From Haloferacaceae archaeon (lineage in GTDB: Archaea; Halobacteriota; Halobacteria; Halobacteriales; Haloferacaceae), in contig JAQCMZ010000230.1 of the NCBI GenBank assembly GCA_028274825.1, forward strand, positions 1-8,470: a stretch of DNA of 8,470 bases, in the 5' to 3' direction. The notes under the pieces were generated by a model. That model saw only the letters and a list, made by a program, of their open reading frames with translations, had not been told where the DNA came from and made no database searches. Made by a program: the position numbers and the translations under genes. Positions within the stretch are counted from its first letter, which is position 1. Each line of letters opens with the position of its first letter. This document shows, piece after piece, positions 1 through 5,980 of the stretch.

Positions 1-43
1 AGTGATGACGAGAATCGGCGATTCTCGACGGATGCCCCCGAGG
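1..43 (+). repeat. Direct repeat copy 1 (43 bp), pairs with 355-397
   Basis: This 43-bp block recurs at 355-397 with two mismatches (offsets 18 and 29). It includes an internal palindrome, CGAGAATC-GGC-GATTCTCG, at 9-27. The true left end may lie before the window. It falls inside the coding tail of the left-edge gene, so it looks like duplicated gene sequence and not a dedicated regulatory repeat. Confidence 0.85.
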
Positions 44-78
44 GTGAAGGCCGTCGAAGGATTCACAAACCCACGTGA
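1..78 (+). CDS. C-terminal fragment of an unidentified protein (5' end outside window)
   Basis: The first base starts an open frame that reads SDDENRRFSTDAPEGEGRR and then a short basic tail ending in HKPT, closed by TGA at 76-78. Only 25 residues are visible, charged and of low complexity, like the hydrophilic tail of a larger protein. Coding status is supported by the near copy at 355-397. That copy keeps the same frame, and one of its two differences is synonymous (CGG to CGC, Arg). The family cannot be identified from this fragment, and the gene body lies upstream of the window. Confidence 0.55.
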   Translation, partial: SDDENRRFSTDAPEGEGRRRIHKPT

Positions 79-354
79 CGCAGCAGGAGCGAGCGGCTGT
101 GACGGATATTGAAGACCTCAGTATGAAACAGTCGTTCGACAGTGTGGAAGCGTGGCTCCTCTCAAAACCCGCCGCTGGCGGTGCGACGGGGGTTGTCGGG
201 TCGTGGTGGAGCGACCTCCACGGACACATCGGTGTGTTCGGGTGTGAATTCCAGCCGACTCCTCACCGAAACGCTCGAGGGCAATTACAGTCCGTTGCTG
301 GTGCAGTGCGGCCCTACACACGGAAGCCTCGGGGTCGGACGGAAATCGAAGAAG

Positions 355-397
355 AGTGATGACGAGAATCGCCGATTCTCGAAGGATGCCCCCGAGG
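355..397 (+). repeat. Direct repeat copy 2 (43 bp), pairs with 1-43
   Basis: It is identical to 1-43 at 41 of 43 positions. The changes are one synonymous Arg codon change and one Thr to Lys change. The internal inverted repeat is retained (CGAGAATC-GCC-GATTCTCG, 363-381). Similarity stops abruptly after the GAGG at its right end, which marks a duplication or recombination boundary. Confidence 0.85.
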
Positions 398-456
398 TAC
401 TTTACTCTGGACGCGTTTACCTGCACAGACCGGTCACATCGCTCCCGGTCCGCGGG

Positions 457-463
457 TTTTCAA
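457..463 (+). promoter_or_regulatory. Candidate TATA box for the DUF255 gene
   Basis: The A/T-rich heptamer TTTTCAA is centred 26 bases upstream of the ATG at 486. That is the haloarchaeal TATA-to-start distance, so the transcript would be leaderless and begin at or near 486. The match to the consensus is weak and no expression data are available. Confidence 0.35.
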
Positions 464-485
464 GCATAGCGGCCGAATGAGGTGT

Positions 486-2684
486 ATGACAATCCCAACA
501 GACAGAAACCGGCTAGCAGACACAGCTAGCCCGTATCTTCGGCAGCACGCAGAGAATCCTGTCAACTGGCAGCCGTGGGATGAACAAGCTCTCTCGACCG
601 CGCGAGAACACGAGATCCCGCTATTCGTCTCTATCGGGTATTCGGCGTGCCACTGGTGTCACGTCATGGCAGAGGAGAGCTTCTCTGATAGTGCGGTCGC
701 AGAGACAGTCAACGAATCCTTCGTGCCGATCAAAGTCGACCGGGAGGAACGGCCTGATCTCGATAGTATCTATATGACAGTCTGTCAGCTCGTGAGCGGC
801 AGTGGTGGGTGGCCACTCTCTGCGTGGTGTACTCCTGACGGAGAGCCATTCTACGTTGGAACGTATTTCCCGCCAGAATCACGCCACGGGCGGCCCGGGT
901 TCACACAGCTCTGTGAGCGGATCGCAGATTCCTGGAGTAGTCCCGAAGAGCGTGAAGAGATGCGTAATCGGGCGAGTCAGTGGACGGCTGCTGCACAAGA
1001 CGAACTCGAGGAAGTCCCCGACCAGCCGGCCGACCACGAAAACGACGACCTCCTTGGCGAGGCGGTCGCGGCGGCGATCCGCGGCCACGACGACAAACAC
1101 GGGGGGTTCGGTTCCGATGGGCCGAAGTTCCCGATGCCAGGACGTGTCGAGTTACTCCTCGGGGCGGCGGTGAAAAACGCGAATGACGCTGCGATGAACG
1201 CAGTGACGACGACACTCGACGCGATGGCAACCGGCGGCATGTACGACCAGGTCGGCGGCGGGTTCCACCGATATGCAACCGATCGCGAGTGGACGGTTCC
1301 ACACTTCGAAAAGATGCTGTATGATAATGCCGAACTTCCGCGGGTCATGTTTGAAGCTGGCCGGGCAACGGGAAATCCAGCATACTCTCGGGTCGGCAGC
1401 GAAAGTCTGGCGTTCGTTGAGCGGGAACTCCTCGCAGATGACGGCGCGTTCTACAGCACACTCGACGCGAGAAGTCTCCCGCCAGAAGCCCGCCGTGAGG
1501 ATCCCGAAACTGCCGCTGATGGAGCAGACACTGATCGAGACTCTGAGACCGATACCCCTGAGGCCGAGGTTACCCCTGAGGAGGGAGAATTCTATACCTG
1601 GACAGCCCCGGAGGTCGATTCCGTTTTGGATGACCCAGCCGCTAGCCTCACCAAAGACCGGTATGGAGTTGATTCTAAAGGGAACTTTGAGCGCGGGCTG
1701 ACAGTGCCCACGCTCGCGGAATCAGTGTCTGATCTCGCCGAGAAACACGAGATGTCCGAGACAGACGTCTCTGAGACGCTACAAGACGCACGGCTCACGC
1801 TGTTCGATCACAGACAGACCCGTCCTCGGCCGACTCGTGACGAGAAAATAATCGCCGGCTGGAACGGGCTAATGATCTCGGCATTCGCAGCCGGTGGCCG
1901 TGCGCTCGGGACCGATATGGTGGCTTCCGGGCAGCAAGCGCTGGACGCGACTCTCGACCGCCTCTGGGACGGTGATACCCTTGATCACAGTGTCCTTGAC
2001 GGCGAAAACGCCGGCAGCTCCGGTGCGGGCTATCTCGACGATTATGCCTTTCTCGCTCGGGGTGCTTTCGACCTGTATCAGGTGACCGGGGATATCGGCC
2101 CGTTAGACACCGCACTCACACTGGCCGAGAGAATCGTCGACCGATTTTACGACGCCGGCGATGATACCATCTACTATACCTCGGACGGTGGCGAGGAATT
2201 GGTCGCACGGCCACAGGAGTTCACCGACCGTTCGACGCCGTCGAGTCTTGGAGTCGCAGCCAACCTACTGTTGAGTTTAGATGGATTCACGAGCCGGGAT
2301 TATCGCTCAATTGCAGACGATGTCGTAACAACCCACAGCGATCGTGTTTACGGAAGTCCGCTGGAACACGTCTCGCTGACACGCGCCACTGTCCGGTTAT
2401 CGGAGGGAACAACCGAATTAACCGTGGCTGCAGACCCGGTCCCCCAACAGTGGCAGAATCGGCTCGAATCAACATATCTCCCGAACGCTATTATCGCTCC
2501 CCGCCCCCCATCTGAAGCCGGATTGCAAGACTGGCTTGATACTCTCGAACTCGAGGAAGCTCCCCCTGTCTGGAACGGACGCAATGCACTGAATGATGAG
2601 CCCACCGTCTACGCGTGTCGCTCTTTCGCGTGTTCACCGCCAAAACAAGAACTCGATGCAGCCATCGAGTGGCTGACCGATTGA
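486..2684 (+). CDS. DUF255 / YyaL-type thioredoxin domain-containing protein
   Basis: This 732-residue cytosolic-looking protein has the architecture of the DUF255 (Thioredox_DsbH, YyaL/spermatogenesis-associated protein 20) family: an N-terminal thioredoxin-like domain followed by an (alpha/alpha)6-barrel region like that of N-acylglucosamine 2-epimerases. Diagnostic motifs are SPYLRQHAENPVNW (near residues 15-28), the CxxC pair in YSACHWCH (C55 and C58), VDREERPDLD, GGWPLSAW, GGFGSDGPKFP, GGGFHRYATD followed by VPHFEKMLYDNA, TRDEKIIAGWNGLM, LDDYAF and the late ACRSFAC. Residues about 332-366 are an acidic, probably disordered insert. Length is normal to slightly long for the family. I prefer ATG 486 (MTIPTDRNRLAD) over ATG 477 because it fits the usual short family N-terminus and lies 26 bases from a TATA-like box. 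The molecular role is not established for archaea: redox or epimerase-like function is a family-level inference. No signal peptide is visible. Confidence 0.93.
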   Translation: MTIPTDRNRLADTASPYLRQHAENPVNWQPWDEQALSTAREHEIPLFVSIGYSACHWCHVMAEESFSDSAVAETVNESFVPIKVDREERPDLDSIYMTVCQLVSGSGGWPLSAWCTPDGEPFYVGTYFPPESRHGRPGFTQLCERIADSWSSPEEREEMRNRASQWTAAAQDELEEVPDQPADHENDDLLGEAVAAAIRGHDDKHGGFGSDGPKFPMPGRVELLLGAAVKNANDAAMNAVTTTLDAMATGGMYDQVGGGFHRYATDREWTVPHFEKMLYDNAELPRVMFEAGRATGNPAYSRVGSESLAFVERELLADDGAFYSTLDARSLPPEARREDPETAADGADTDRDSETDTPEAEVTPEEGEFYTWTAPEVDSVLDDPAASLTKDRYGVDSKGNFERGLTVPTLAESVSDLAEKHEMSETDVSETLQDARLTLFDHRQTRPRPTRDEKIIAGWNGLMISAFAAGGRALGTDMVASGQQALDATLDRLWDGDTLDHSVLDGENAGSSGAGYLDDYAFLARGAFDLYQVTGDIGPLDTALTLAERIVDRFYDAGDDTIYYTSDGGEELVARPQEFTDRSTPSSLGVAANLLLSLDGFTSRDYRSIADDVVTTHSDRVYGSPLEHVSLTRATVRLSEGTTELTVAADPVPQQWQNRLESTYLPNAIIAPRPPSEAGLQDWLDTLELEEAPPVWNGRNALNDEPTVYACRSFACSPPKQELDAAIEWLTD

Positions 2685-2831
2685 CAATCACATAGAAAGC
2701 CTGAGATAGCCTCACTCGTTCAATGCCGGGTGATCGATTATCACATCCTGCTCGGCTCTCTTATCTGCGACGGTCATCCCGAGTGGACTCCCCGATTAGC
2801 CCAGGTGTCGACGTATCTCCATCACGAAGGG

Positions 2832-3001
2832 GACCTGACTTCCGTGCTTTCAGGATGGAGTAACCCTTCCCTGATATACGCGAGCACTGTATCTCGGTGA
2901 TTCCTGCCCGGGGTGACGATAATCTCAACAGGCGGTGTCTCACGGACTGTCTCAACTCAATCTGGAAGTGACAGGAGCGAGTCAAACAGATCGTGGGCAT
3001 G
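2832..3001 (-). pseudogene. Possible decayed coding remnant, unidentified
   Basis: In one minus-strand frame the sequence reads HAHDLFDSLLSLPD, then a TGA, then VETVRETPPVEIIVTPGR and LAYIREGLLHPESTEV before another stop. This acidic and hydrophobic pattern is what a haloarchaeal protein fragment would look like, and is more plausible than the overlapping 79-codon frame. No start codon or family can be assigned, and chance openness in G+C-rich DNA is a real alternative. Confidence 0.2.
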
Positions 3002-3161
3002 AGTGTCTCGTCACTAGCTCGATGGGCTGCTGATTAACGAGTTGTGTCAGCACAAACTTGGGAGTGCGGCATGCCCCGTATCGTGTGCGGCTGTTCGTTT
3101 CTCCGCGCGAGTATGACCGTCACCGTGAACTACCGAACGCCGCCTGGAAGCGCTCATCGAG

Positions 3162-3168
3162 AATAATA
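3162..3168 (+). promoter_or_regulatory. Candidate TATA box for the original VanZ gene
   Basis: AATAATA is centred about 32 bases upstream of the ATG at 3197, which predicts a transcript with a very short leader. The MITE lies downstream of this box, so transcription may still start here even though the reading frame is broken. Confidence 0.35.
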
Positions 3169-3196
3169 CTAACTCACATGCCCATAACAAATTACC

Positions 3197-3238
3197 ATGA
3201 AAACACTATTTCCTGCTCTGTTGAATAGCGGTTGTTGA
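3197..3238 (+). pseudogene. Severed 5' end of the VanZ-family gene
   Basis: ATG 3197 reads MKTLFP and then runs into the inserted element, ending at TGA 3236-3238 as MKTLFPALLNSGC. If the element and one 8-bp target copy are removed, MKT joins directly to LFPVALLPWW, the start of the VanZ-family frame, giving a 151-residue protein. This shows that the ancestral start codon was here. The removed length is 135 bp, a multiple of three, so the downstream frame is kept and expression is lost only through the in-element stop. Confidence 0.75.
3206..3213 (+). repeat. Left target-site duplication CTATTTCC
   Basis: This 8-bp direct repeat abuts the left terminal inverted repeat and is matched exactly at 3341-3348. 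It can be scored as 9 bp (ACTATTTCC) if the A at each junction is assigned to the target. It is the footprint of a transposition event. Confidence 0.85.
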
Positions 3239-3340
3239 GAACCGGTCTATCAACACCGGCTTTGAGACCATGCGGGTCATCAGCTCACGAGCCGATTCAT
3301 ATCCACCTTGTCCACACAATCACCGCTATTCAACAGAGCA
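3214..3340. mobile_element. 127-bp MITE with 19-bp perfect terminal inverted repeats
   Basis: The ends are exact inverted repeats, TGCTCTGTTGAATAGCGGT at 3214-3232 and its complement at 3322-3340, and the element is flanked by an 8-bp duplication. It is too short to encode a transposase, so it must be mobilised in trans. Read on the minus strand, one frame is open across much of it and contains RELMTRMVSKPVLIDRF running into the repeat. It may therefore derive from the end of a transposase gene by internal deletion, but that is an inference. An 8-bp duplication and ends containing CTCTGTTGAA would be compatible with IS families such as IS5 (ISH1 group) or IS6. The family was not identified. 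Confidence 0.85.
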
Positions 3341-3787
3341 CTATTTCCAGTCGCGTTACTCCCATGGTGGATCCGGTGGGGTGCCGTGATCGGAGTTGCT
3401 GGATTCTTATGTTATGTCTCTGTGATTACAGTCCCGCCGGAGACTGTTATTGATGAAGTTCGTTTTGAGTTGATCCCGTTAGACAAATGGCGACACTTCG
3501 TCGTATACGGTGTCTCGGGATATGCTCTCGCGTACGTAACCACAGATTGGGATCTGCCGTCGATACATATCGCGTTCATCCTCTTCGGTGTGACTGTGAC
3601 CTATGGCGTGGGAATCGAGTACTCGCGATCACTTGTCCCAGAACGCTACTTGTCCCTTACTGATGGGTACGCAAACGGATTAGGTGGTGTTGTGGCAATG
3701 TCGTATTATCTGTTCGCCCGTCAGGTCACTTTTGTCTCGCTGCAGAGATTCGCCAGTATACTAAATAGCCGGGTGAGTGCGGATTGA
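3308..3787 (+). CDS. VanZ-family membrane protein, 5' end disrupted by a MITE
   Basis: The frame encodes a small polytopic membrane protein. Segments fall near residues 24-43, 63-77, 86-103 and 122-137 when counted from a TTG at 3308. VanZ-like signatures are DKWRHFVVYG, YGVGIEYSRSLVP and LSLTDGYANGLGG, the last two resembling the conserved GIE...P...S..D..AN pattern. The family includes the teicoplanin-resistance protein VanZ, but archaeal members have no established function and no drug-resistance role should be assumed. The native ATG (3197) is cut off by the inserted element. The only remaining starts are TTG 3308 inside the element, which adds about 11 foreign residues, or GTG 3386, which trims part of the first membrane segment. 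There is no ATG in frame until late in the gene. Expression is doubtful, and pseudogene status is possible. Confidence 0.75.
   Translation: MSTQSPLFNRALFPVALLPWWIRWGAVIGVAGFLCYVSVITVPPETVIDEVRFELIPLDKWRHFVVYGVSGYALAYVTTDWDLPSIHIAFILFGVTVTYGVGIEYSRSLVPERYLSLTDGYANGLGGVVAMSYYLFARQVTFVSLQRFASILNSRVSAD
3341..3348 (+). repeat. Right target-site duplication CTATTTCC
   Basis: It is the exact partner of 3206-3213, directly adjacent to the right terminal inverted repeat. It supplies the Leu-Phe-Pro codons that restart the VanZ-family frame. Confidence 0.85.
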
Positions 3788-4195
3788 GTGTGCTGTCCGA
3801 CGCTAATCATAACCAGGATGATAACCTCCCATTGCACAGGTGGTCCAGACGGTCGCTACAGGGCAAGCTCACAAATCAGTCTTAGTGTTCGATTGGCTCA
3901 CGGCGTGTTCACAGCCGGTTCAGACCAGACACTGTGTGGTCACTCCAAGATTGTCGACCTCAGTTGAGTTGTTCTCGATTCCCGTCGTGAGACCTGACTC
4001 CAGCCGAATCTAGCAGGCGAAACTGTCTGTTTGAAATAGTAATTGAACCTGTGTCAATCGAGTTCTGACGGCAGATGCTCTGCTCTGCTCTGCTCTTTTC
4101 AGAGTATCACTACCGGTTACGGGTGTCTTGATCTGGCCCGCTCACGGGTTATCCCATCATCGAATCCAAAATGATTCATCAGTGTGTGGTGAAAT
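3788..4195. other. 408-bp intergenic region without a supported gene
   Basis: No ORF with haloarchaeal composition is seen on either strand. The region contains an imperfect palindrome at 3923-3941 (outer arms GACCA and TGGTC) and a pentanucleotide tract near 4077. The last 30 bases should hold the promoter of the following gene, where CCAAAATGA near 4167-4175 is the only A/T-rich candidate and is weak. Confidence 0.5.
4077..4096 (+). repeat. (GCTCT)4 pentanucleotide tandem repeat
   Basis: There are four exact tandem copies of GCTCT, about 100 bases upstream of the next start codon. This kind of tract can change copy number by slippage. It lies outside any recognised gene, so no phase-variation role can be claimed. 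Confidence 0.8.
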
Positions 4196-4555
4196 ATGCA
4201 TATGCTTCTCCTCTGTGGACTCGCGGGCGGCACCGGGACGACAGGCACGCTCTACGAACCGGGTGAGACCCCCCCGTCGTACGAGGGAGCGCCGACTTCG
4301 GCAGCACCGTACACGTGGATCTGCGACACATTCTATGAAGTCGACTCTGGCGGCCAGCGTCTCGACACTGATAACGGGACCATTCGAGTCGCCTTCGATA
4401 GGCCGACGGTTCGAGGCTTCGAACGCCGGGATCGAGCGATTTCTGCGGGGAAATCCCACATCCGCACGCAACTGTCACGTATCGGGATCCACGCTGAACC
4501 CGACTTCTATCTCGATTCCCCCGAAGAGCCCGATCACGTCCCGGAAGACTCCTGA
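4196..4555 (+). CDS. Hypothetical acidic haloarchaeal protein
   Basis: I do not recognise the family. The 119-residue product has mostly G/C third positions and many Asp/Glu residues, unlike the basic overlapping frames, which supports this frame as the coding one. The N-terminus is MHMLLLCGLAGGTGTTGTLY, followed by a Pro-rich YEPGETPPSYE stretch, an aromatic PYTWICDTFYEV segment with one Cys, a central VAFDRPTVRGFERRDRAI helix-like stretch, and an acidic tail ending in PEEPDHVPEDS. The first dozen residues are hydrophobic but lack a basic n-region or a clear cleavage site. A GGTGA ribosome-binding-like motif at 4188-4192 precedes ATG 4196 and, at better spacing, ATG 4202, so the start may be six bases later. 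It converges with the MOSC gene and has no operon partner. Confidence 0.6.
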   Translation: MHMLLLCGLAGGTGTTGTLYEPGETPPSYEGAPTSAAPYTWICDTFYEVDSGGQRLDTDNGTIRVAFDRPTVRGFERRDRAISAGKSHIRTQLSRIGIHAEPDFYLDSPEEPDHVPEDS

Positions 4556-4687
4556 ACGAGCCCAGGTCTCTCGGCCAATCGGGTATGTCAGACTCCCCGA
4601 GATTCTGCTTAGATCAGCCCGGCGTGGCAGACAAGAAGCCGATACGACTCACTCGTGAGGGCTCTTCTCGTCAGCTGTATCGAATAT

Positions 4688-4702
4688 GCCCCGAGTGGGG
4701 GC
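4688..4702. terminator. G+C-rich hairpin between convergent genes
   Basis: GCCCC (4688-4692) pairs with GGGGC (4698-4702) around a GAGTG loop. It lies 13 bases beyond the MOSC stop codon and in the 160-bp gap between convergent genes, where a terminator would be expected. There is no T-rich run on either side, so its function as a terminator is an inference. Confidence 0.3.
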
Positions 4703-4715
4703 CCAGTGAGCGTCA

Positions 4716-5369
4716 CTACTCCGTGAAATCCGTTTGTGAGCGGTGACTCGCTTCACCGGTCTCACTGGCCTCTTCGCGGAGCCGATCTGCAATCAACTCC
4801 CCTGCAGTCGCCGGGTCTGGACTCACAACAGTGGTCTCGTCACCGATTTCGACGACACCCGGATTGACGACCTCCGCACAGATCCCGGCTCGCCCGTCGA
4901 GCGCGCTGGCGACTCCGTCTTTGTCGGCTGTCTCTTCCAGGTGTGCACACGGCGGTCGCGGCCGTGTCCCTCGAATGTGTGCCGTGCCGAGCTGGACTTG
5001 TGCCTCTAACAACCCCCTCAGATCAACACCCTCAGTGACGATATTTCGCCGATGCTGGCCGTTTGTCAGCTCGATCCCGAACTCTTCACTCACGTGTTCG
5101 ATAGCCTCTGCAGCGATGAGCGTCACCGCACAGCCATCTACCGCAAAGTGTCCTCTCCCCTCACAGTATCTGTCGCCGACGGTCCCGTCTGCAACGAGTT
5201 CGACACTGTGTTGACGACGCATCCGGTCTGACGCTTCCGGAGCCACGTACAGCTCGACAACACGTCCGGGACTATCCCGTTCTGTCTCGGCCGGCTTGCG
5301 GCCGTCATGTCGCTCGTAGCTAGCTCCGTCGGAGCGAGACACTCCGGAGCCATCGTGATTGTGGGTCAC
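4716..5369 (-). CDS. MOSC domain-containing protein
   Basis: This 217-residue protein carries a MOSC fold (molybdenum cofactor sulfurase C-terminal), a family that binds or relays sulfur or Moco-linked groups. After a disordered acidic/basic N-tail (about residues 1-33), the domain runs from about 35 to 180. Visible motifs are VELVADGTVGDRY, VTLIAAEAIEHV, the characteristic RRNIVTEGVDLRGLL near 107-121, and RPPCAHLEE with C141, the expected conserved cysteine. The segment GRAGICAEVVNPGVVEIGDE closes the fold, and residues 185-217 are an acidic tail. The start is GTG 5367-5369, which overlaps the purE stop (GTGA), so the gene is probably translated by coupling with purE. Its substrate is unknown. 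The location beside purE suggests co-expression, not a proven role in purine synthesis. No second enzymatic domain is present. Confidence 0.85.
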   Translation of the reverse strand: MTHNHDGSGVSRSDGASYERHDGRKPAETERDSPGRVVELYVAPEASDRMRRQHSVELVADGTVGDRYCEGRGHFAVDGCAVTLIAAEAIEHVSEEFGIELTNGQHRRNIVTEGVDLRGLLEAQVQLGTAHIRGTRPRPPCAHLEETADKDGVASALDGRAGICAEVVNPGVVEIGDETTVVSPDPATAGELIADRLREEASETGEASHRSQTDFTE

Positions 5370-5980
5370 GATCCGTCACGCTGGAACTCATTCCGTCCCA
5401 ACTCGTGTAGTCGGCTGGAGACATCGGCGACCTCAGCTTGAACTGCATCGTGGGATTCGCGAAGTCGCTCTGCGAGTTCCTCGTGTTCTCGGGCGAGTAT
5501 CTGAACCGCTGATAACGCCGCGTTTCCCGATTTGCCGGCATCGACCGCCACAATCGGCGCGCCCGTCGGCATCCCGATGACGGATGCGACTGACTTCTCC
5601 TGGACAGGCACGCCAATCACCGGGATGGGATACGCGATTGACGCGGTCATATTGGGTAAATCAGCTGATTTCCCACCTGCTCCCGCCACAATCACGTCTA
5701 TCCCTCTCTCAGCAGCCGTCTCTCCGTACGCGTACATCAACTCGGGTGTTCGATGAGCCGAAACCACGTAACTCTCGTAACTGAACTGTCCCTCGAGTGA
5801 GTCGCCGAATTCGAGTTGTTCGGTGAAGCCATGCTCATCGAGGACATCGTATGCAGCCTCCATGGTAGGGAGATCAGAATCTGATCCCATGATAATCCCC
5901 ACATCTGGCGTCTCTGCAGGGTCGCGACGCTGTTCGGCTTCTGCGTGCAGCCGGTTGACGAGGTTCTCGACGGTAGTCAT
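5366..5980 (-). CDS. purE: N5-carboxyaminoimidazole ribonucleotide mutase (PurE)
   Basis: PurE moves the carboxylate of N5-CAIR to C4, giving CAIR, in cytosolic de novo purine synthesis. It pairs with PurK encoded upstream. The 204-residue product has GSDSDLPTM (residues 32-40) for phosphate/nucleotide binding, SAHRTPE (74-80) with the catalytic His76, and AGAGGKSADLPNM (99-111) followed by PVIGVPVQEKSVASVIGMP. The last block departs from the bacterial AAHLPGM form but is the version I associate with haloarchaeal PurE. There is a short N-terminal helical extension and an insert before SAHRTP (about residues 56-72). ATG 5980 (MTTVENLVNRLH) is chosen over an upstream TTG at 6004, which would place the start too close to a TATA-like box. 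The stop overlaps the MOSC start. Confidence 0.95.
   Translation of the reverse strand: MTTVENLVNRLHAEAEQRRDPAETPDVGIIMGSDSDLPTMEAAYDVLDEHGFTEQLEFGDSLEGQFSYESYVVSAHRTPELMYAYGETAAERGIDVIVAGAGGKSADLPNMTASIAYPIPVIGVPVQEKSVASVIGMPTGAPIVAVDAGKSGNAALSAVQILAREHEELAERLRESHDAVQAEVADVSSRLHELGRNEFQRDGS

Larger units (their letters stand above)
127..480 (+). pseudogene. Probable remnant of a partial duplication of the left-edge gene
   Basis: The frame used by the left-edge gene is closed by TGA at 100 and at 124, then stays open from 127 to a TGA at 478-480. Within it, residues TETLEGNYSPLLVQCGP and then GVGRKSKKSDDENRRF lead into the second copy of the SDDENRRFS tail (355-397). After DAPE it loses similarity to the first copy and runs into unrelated residues. 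The simplest reading is a 3' gene fragment duplicated and then truncated. The part upstream of 355 cannot be compared because the matching part of copy 1 lies outside the window. An intact small gene starting at GTG 142 (112 aa) is possible. Its TGA would overlap the ATG at 477, but its composition is unlike the acidic neighbours. Confidence 0.35.
2685..3196. other. 512-bp intergenic region without an intact gene
   Basis: No convincing ORF, tRNA or hairpin terminator is seen. The 79-codon minus-strand frame at 2761-3000 has a basic, Ser/Arg-rich composition unlike a haloarchaeal protein. A different minus-strand frame across about 2820-3000 reads as more protein-like but contains a stop (see the pseudogene entry). 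The right end holds a probable promoter for the VanZ gene. Confidence 0.6.

Noticed and set aside
1..397. CRISPR array from the two 43-bp repeats
   Set aside because: There are only two copies, 354 bases apart, inside coding-like sequence, with no spacer-sized periodicity.
118..426. 102-codon minus-strand ORF near the left edge
   Set aside because: It is basic and Arg/Thr-rich, and the plus-strand frame shares the duplicated coding tail, so the minus frame is probably spurious.
901..1348. Long minus-strand ORFs inside the DUF255 gene
   Set aside because: They are antisense frames of a well-identified gene with low-complexity Arg/Ser composition.
2761..3000. 79-codon minus-strand ORF as a gene
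   Set aside because: Its product is basic and rich in Ser and Arg, unlike haloarchaeal proteins, and another frame of the same strand looks more protein-like.
3923..3941. Imperfect palindrome as a terminator or operator
   Set aside because: The arms are short with a mismatch, there is no T-run, and no gene start is close by.
4157..4478. Two minus-strand ORFs opposite 4196-4555
   Set aside because: Both are Arg- and Cys-rich antisense shadows with no start signal or recognisable motif.
4128..4658. 176-codon plus-strand ORF overlapping the hypothetical gene
   Set aside because: It is Arg/Ser-rich and basic. The frame at 4196-4555 is acidic with high G/C at third positions, so this one is a shadow.
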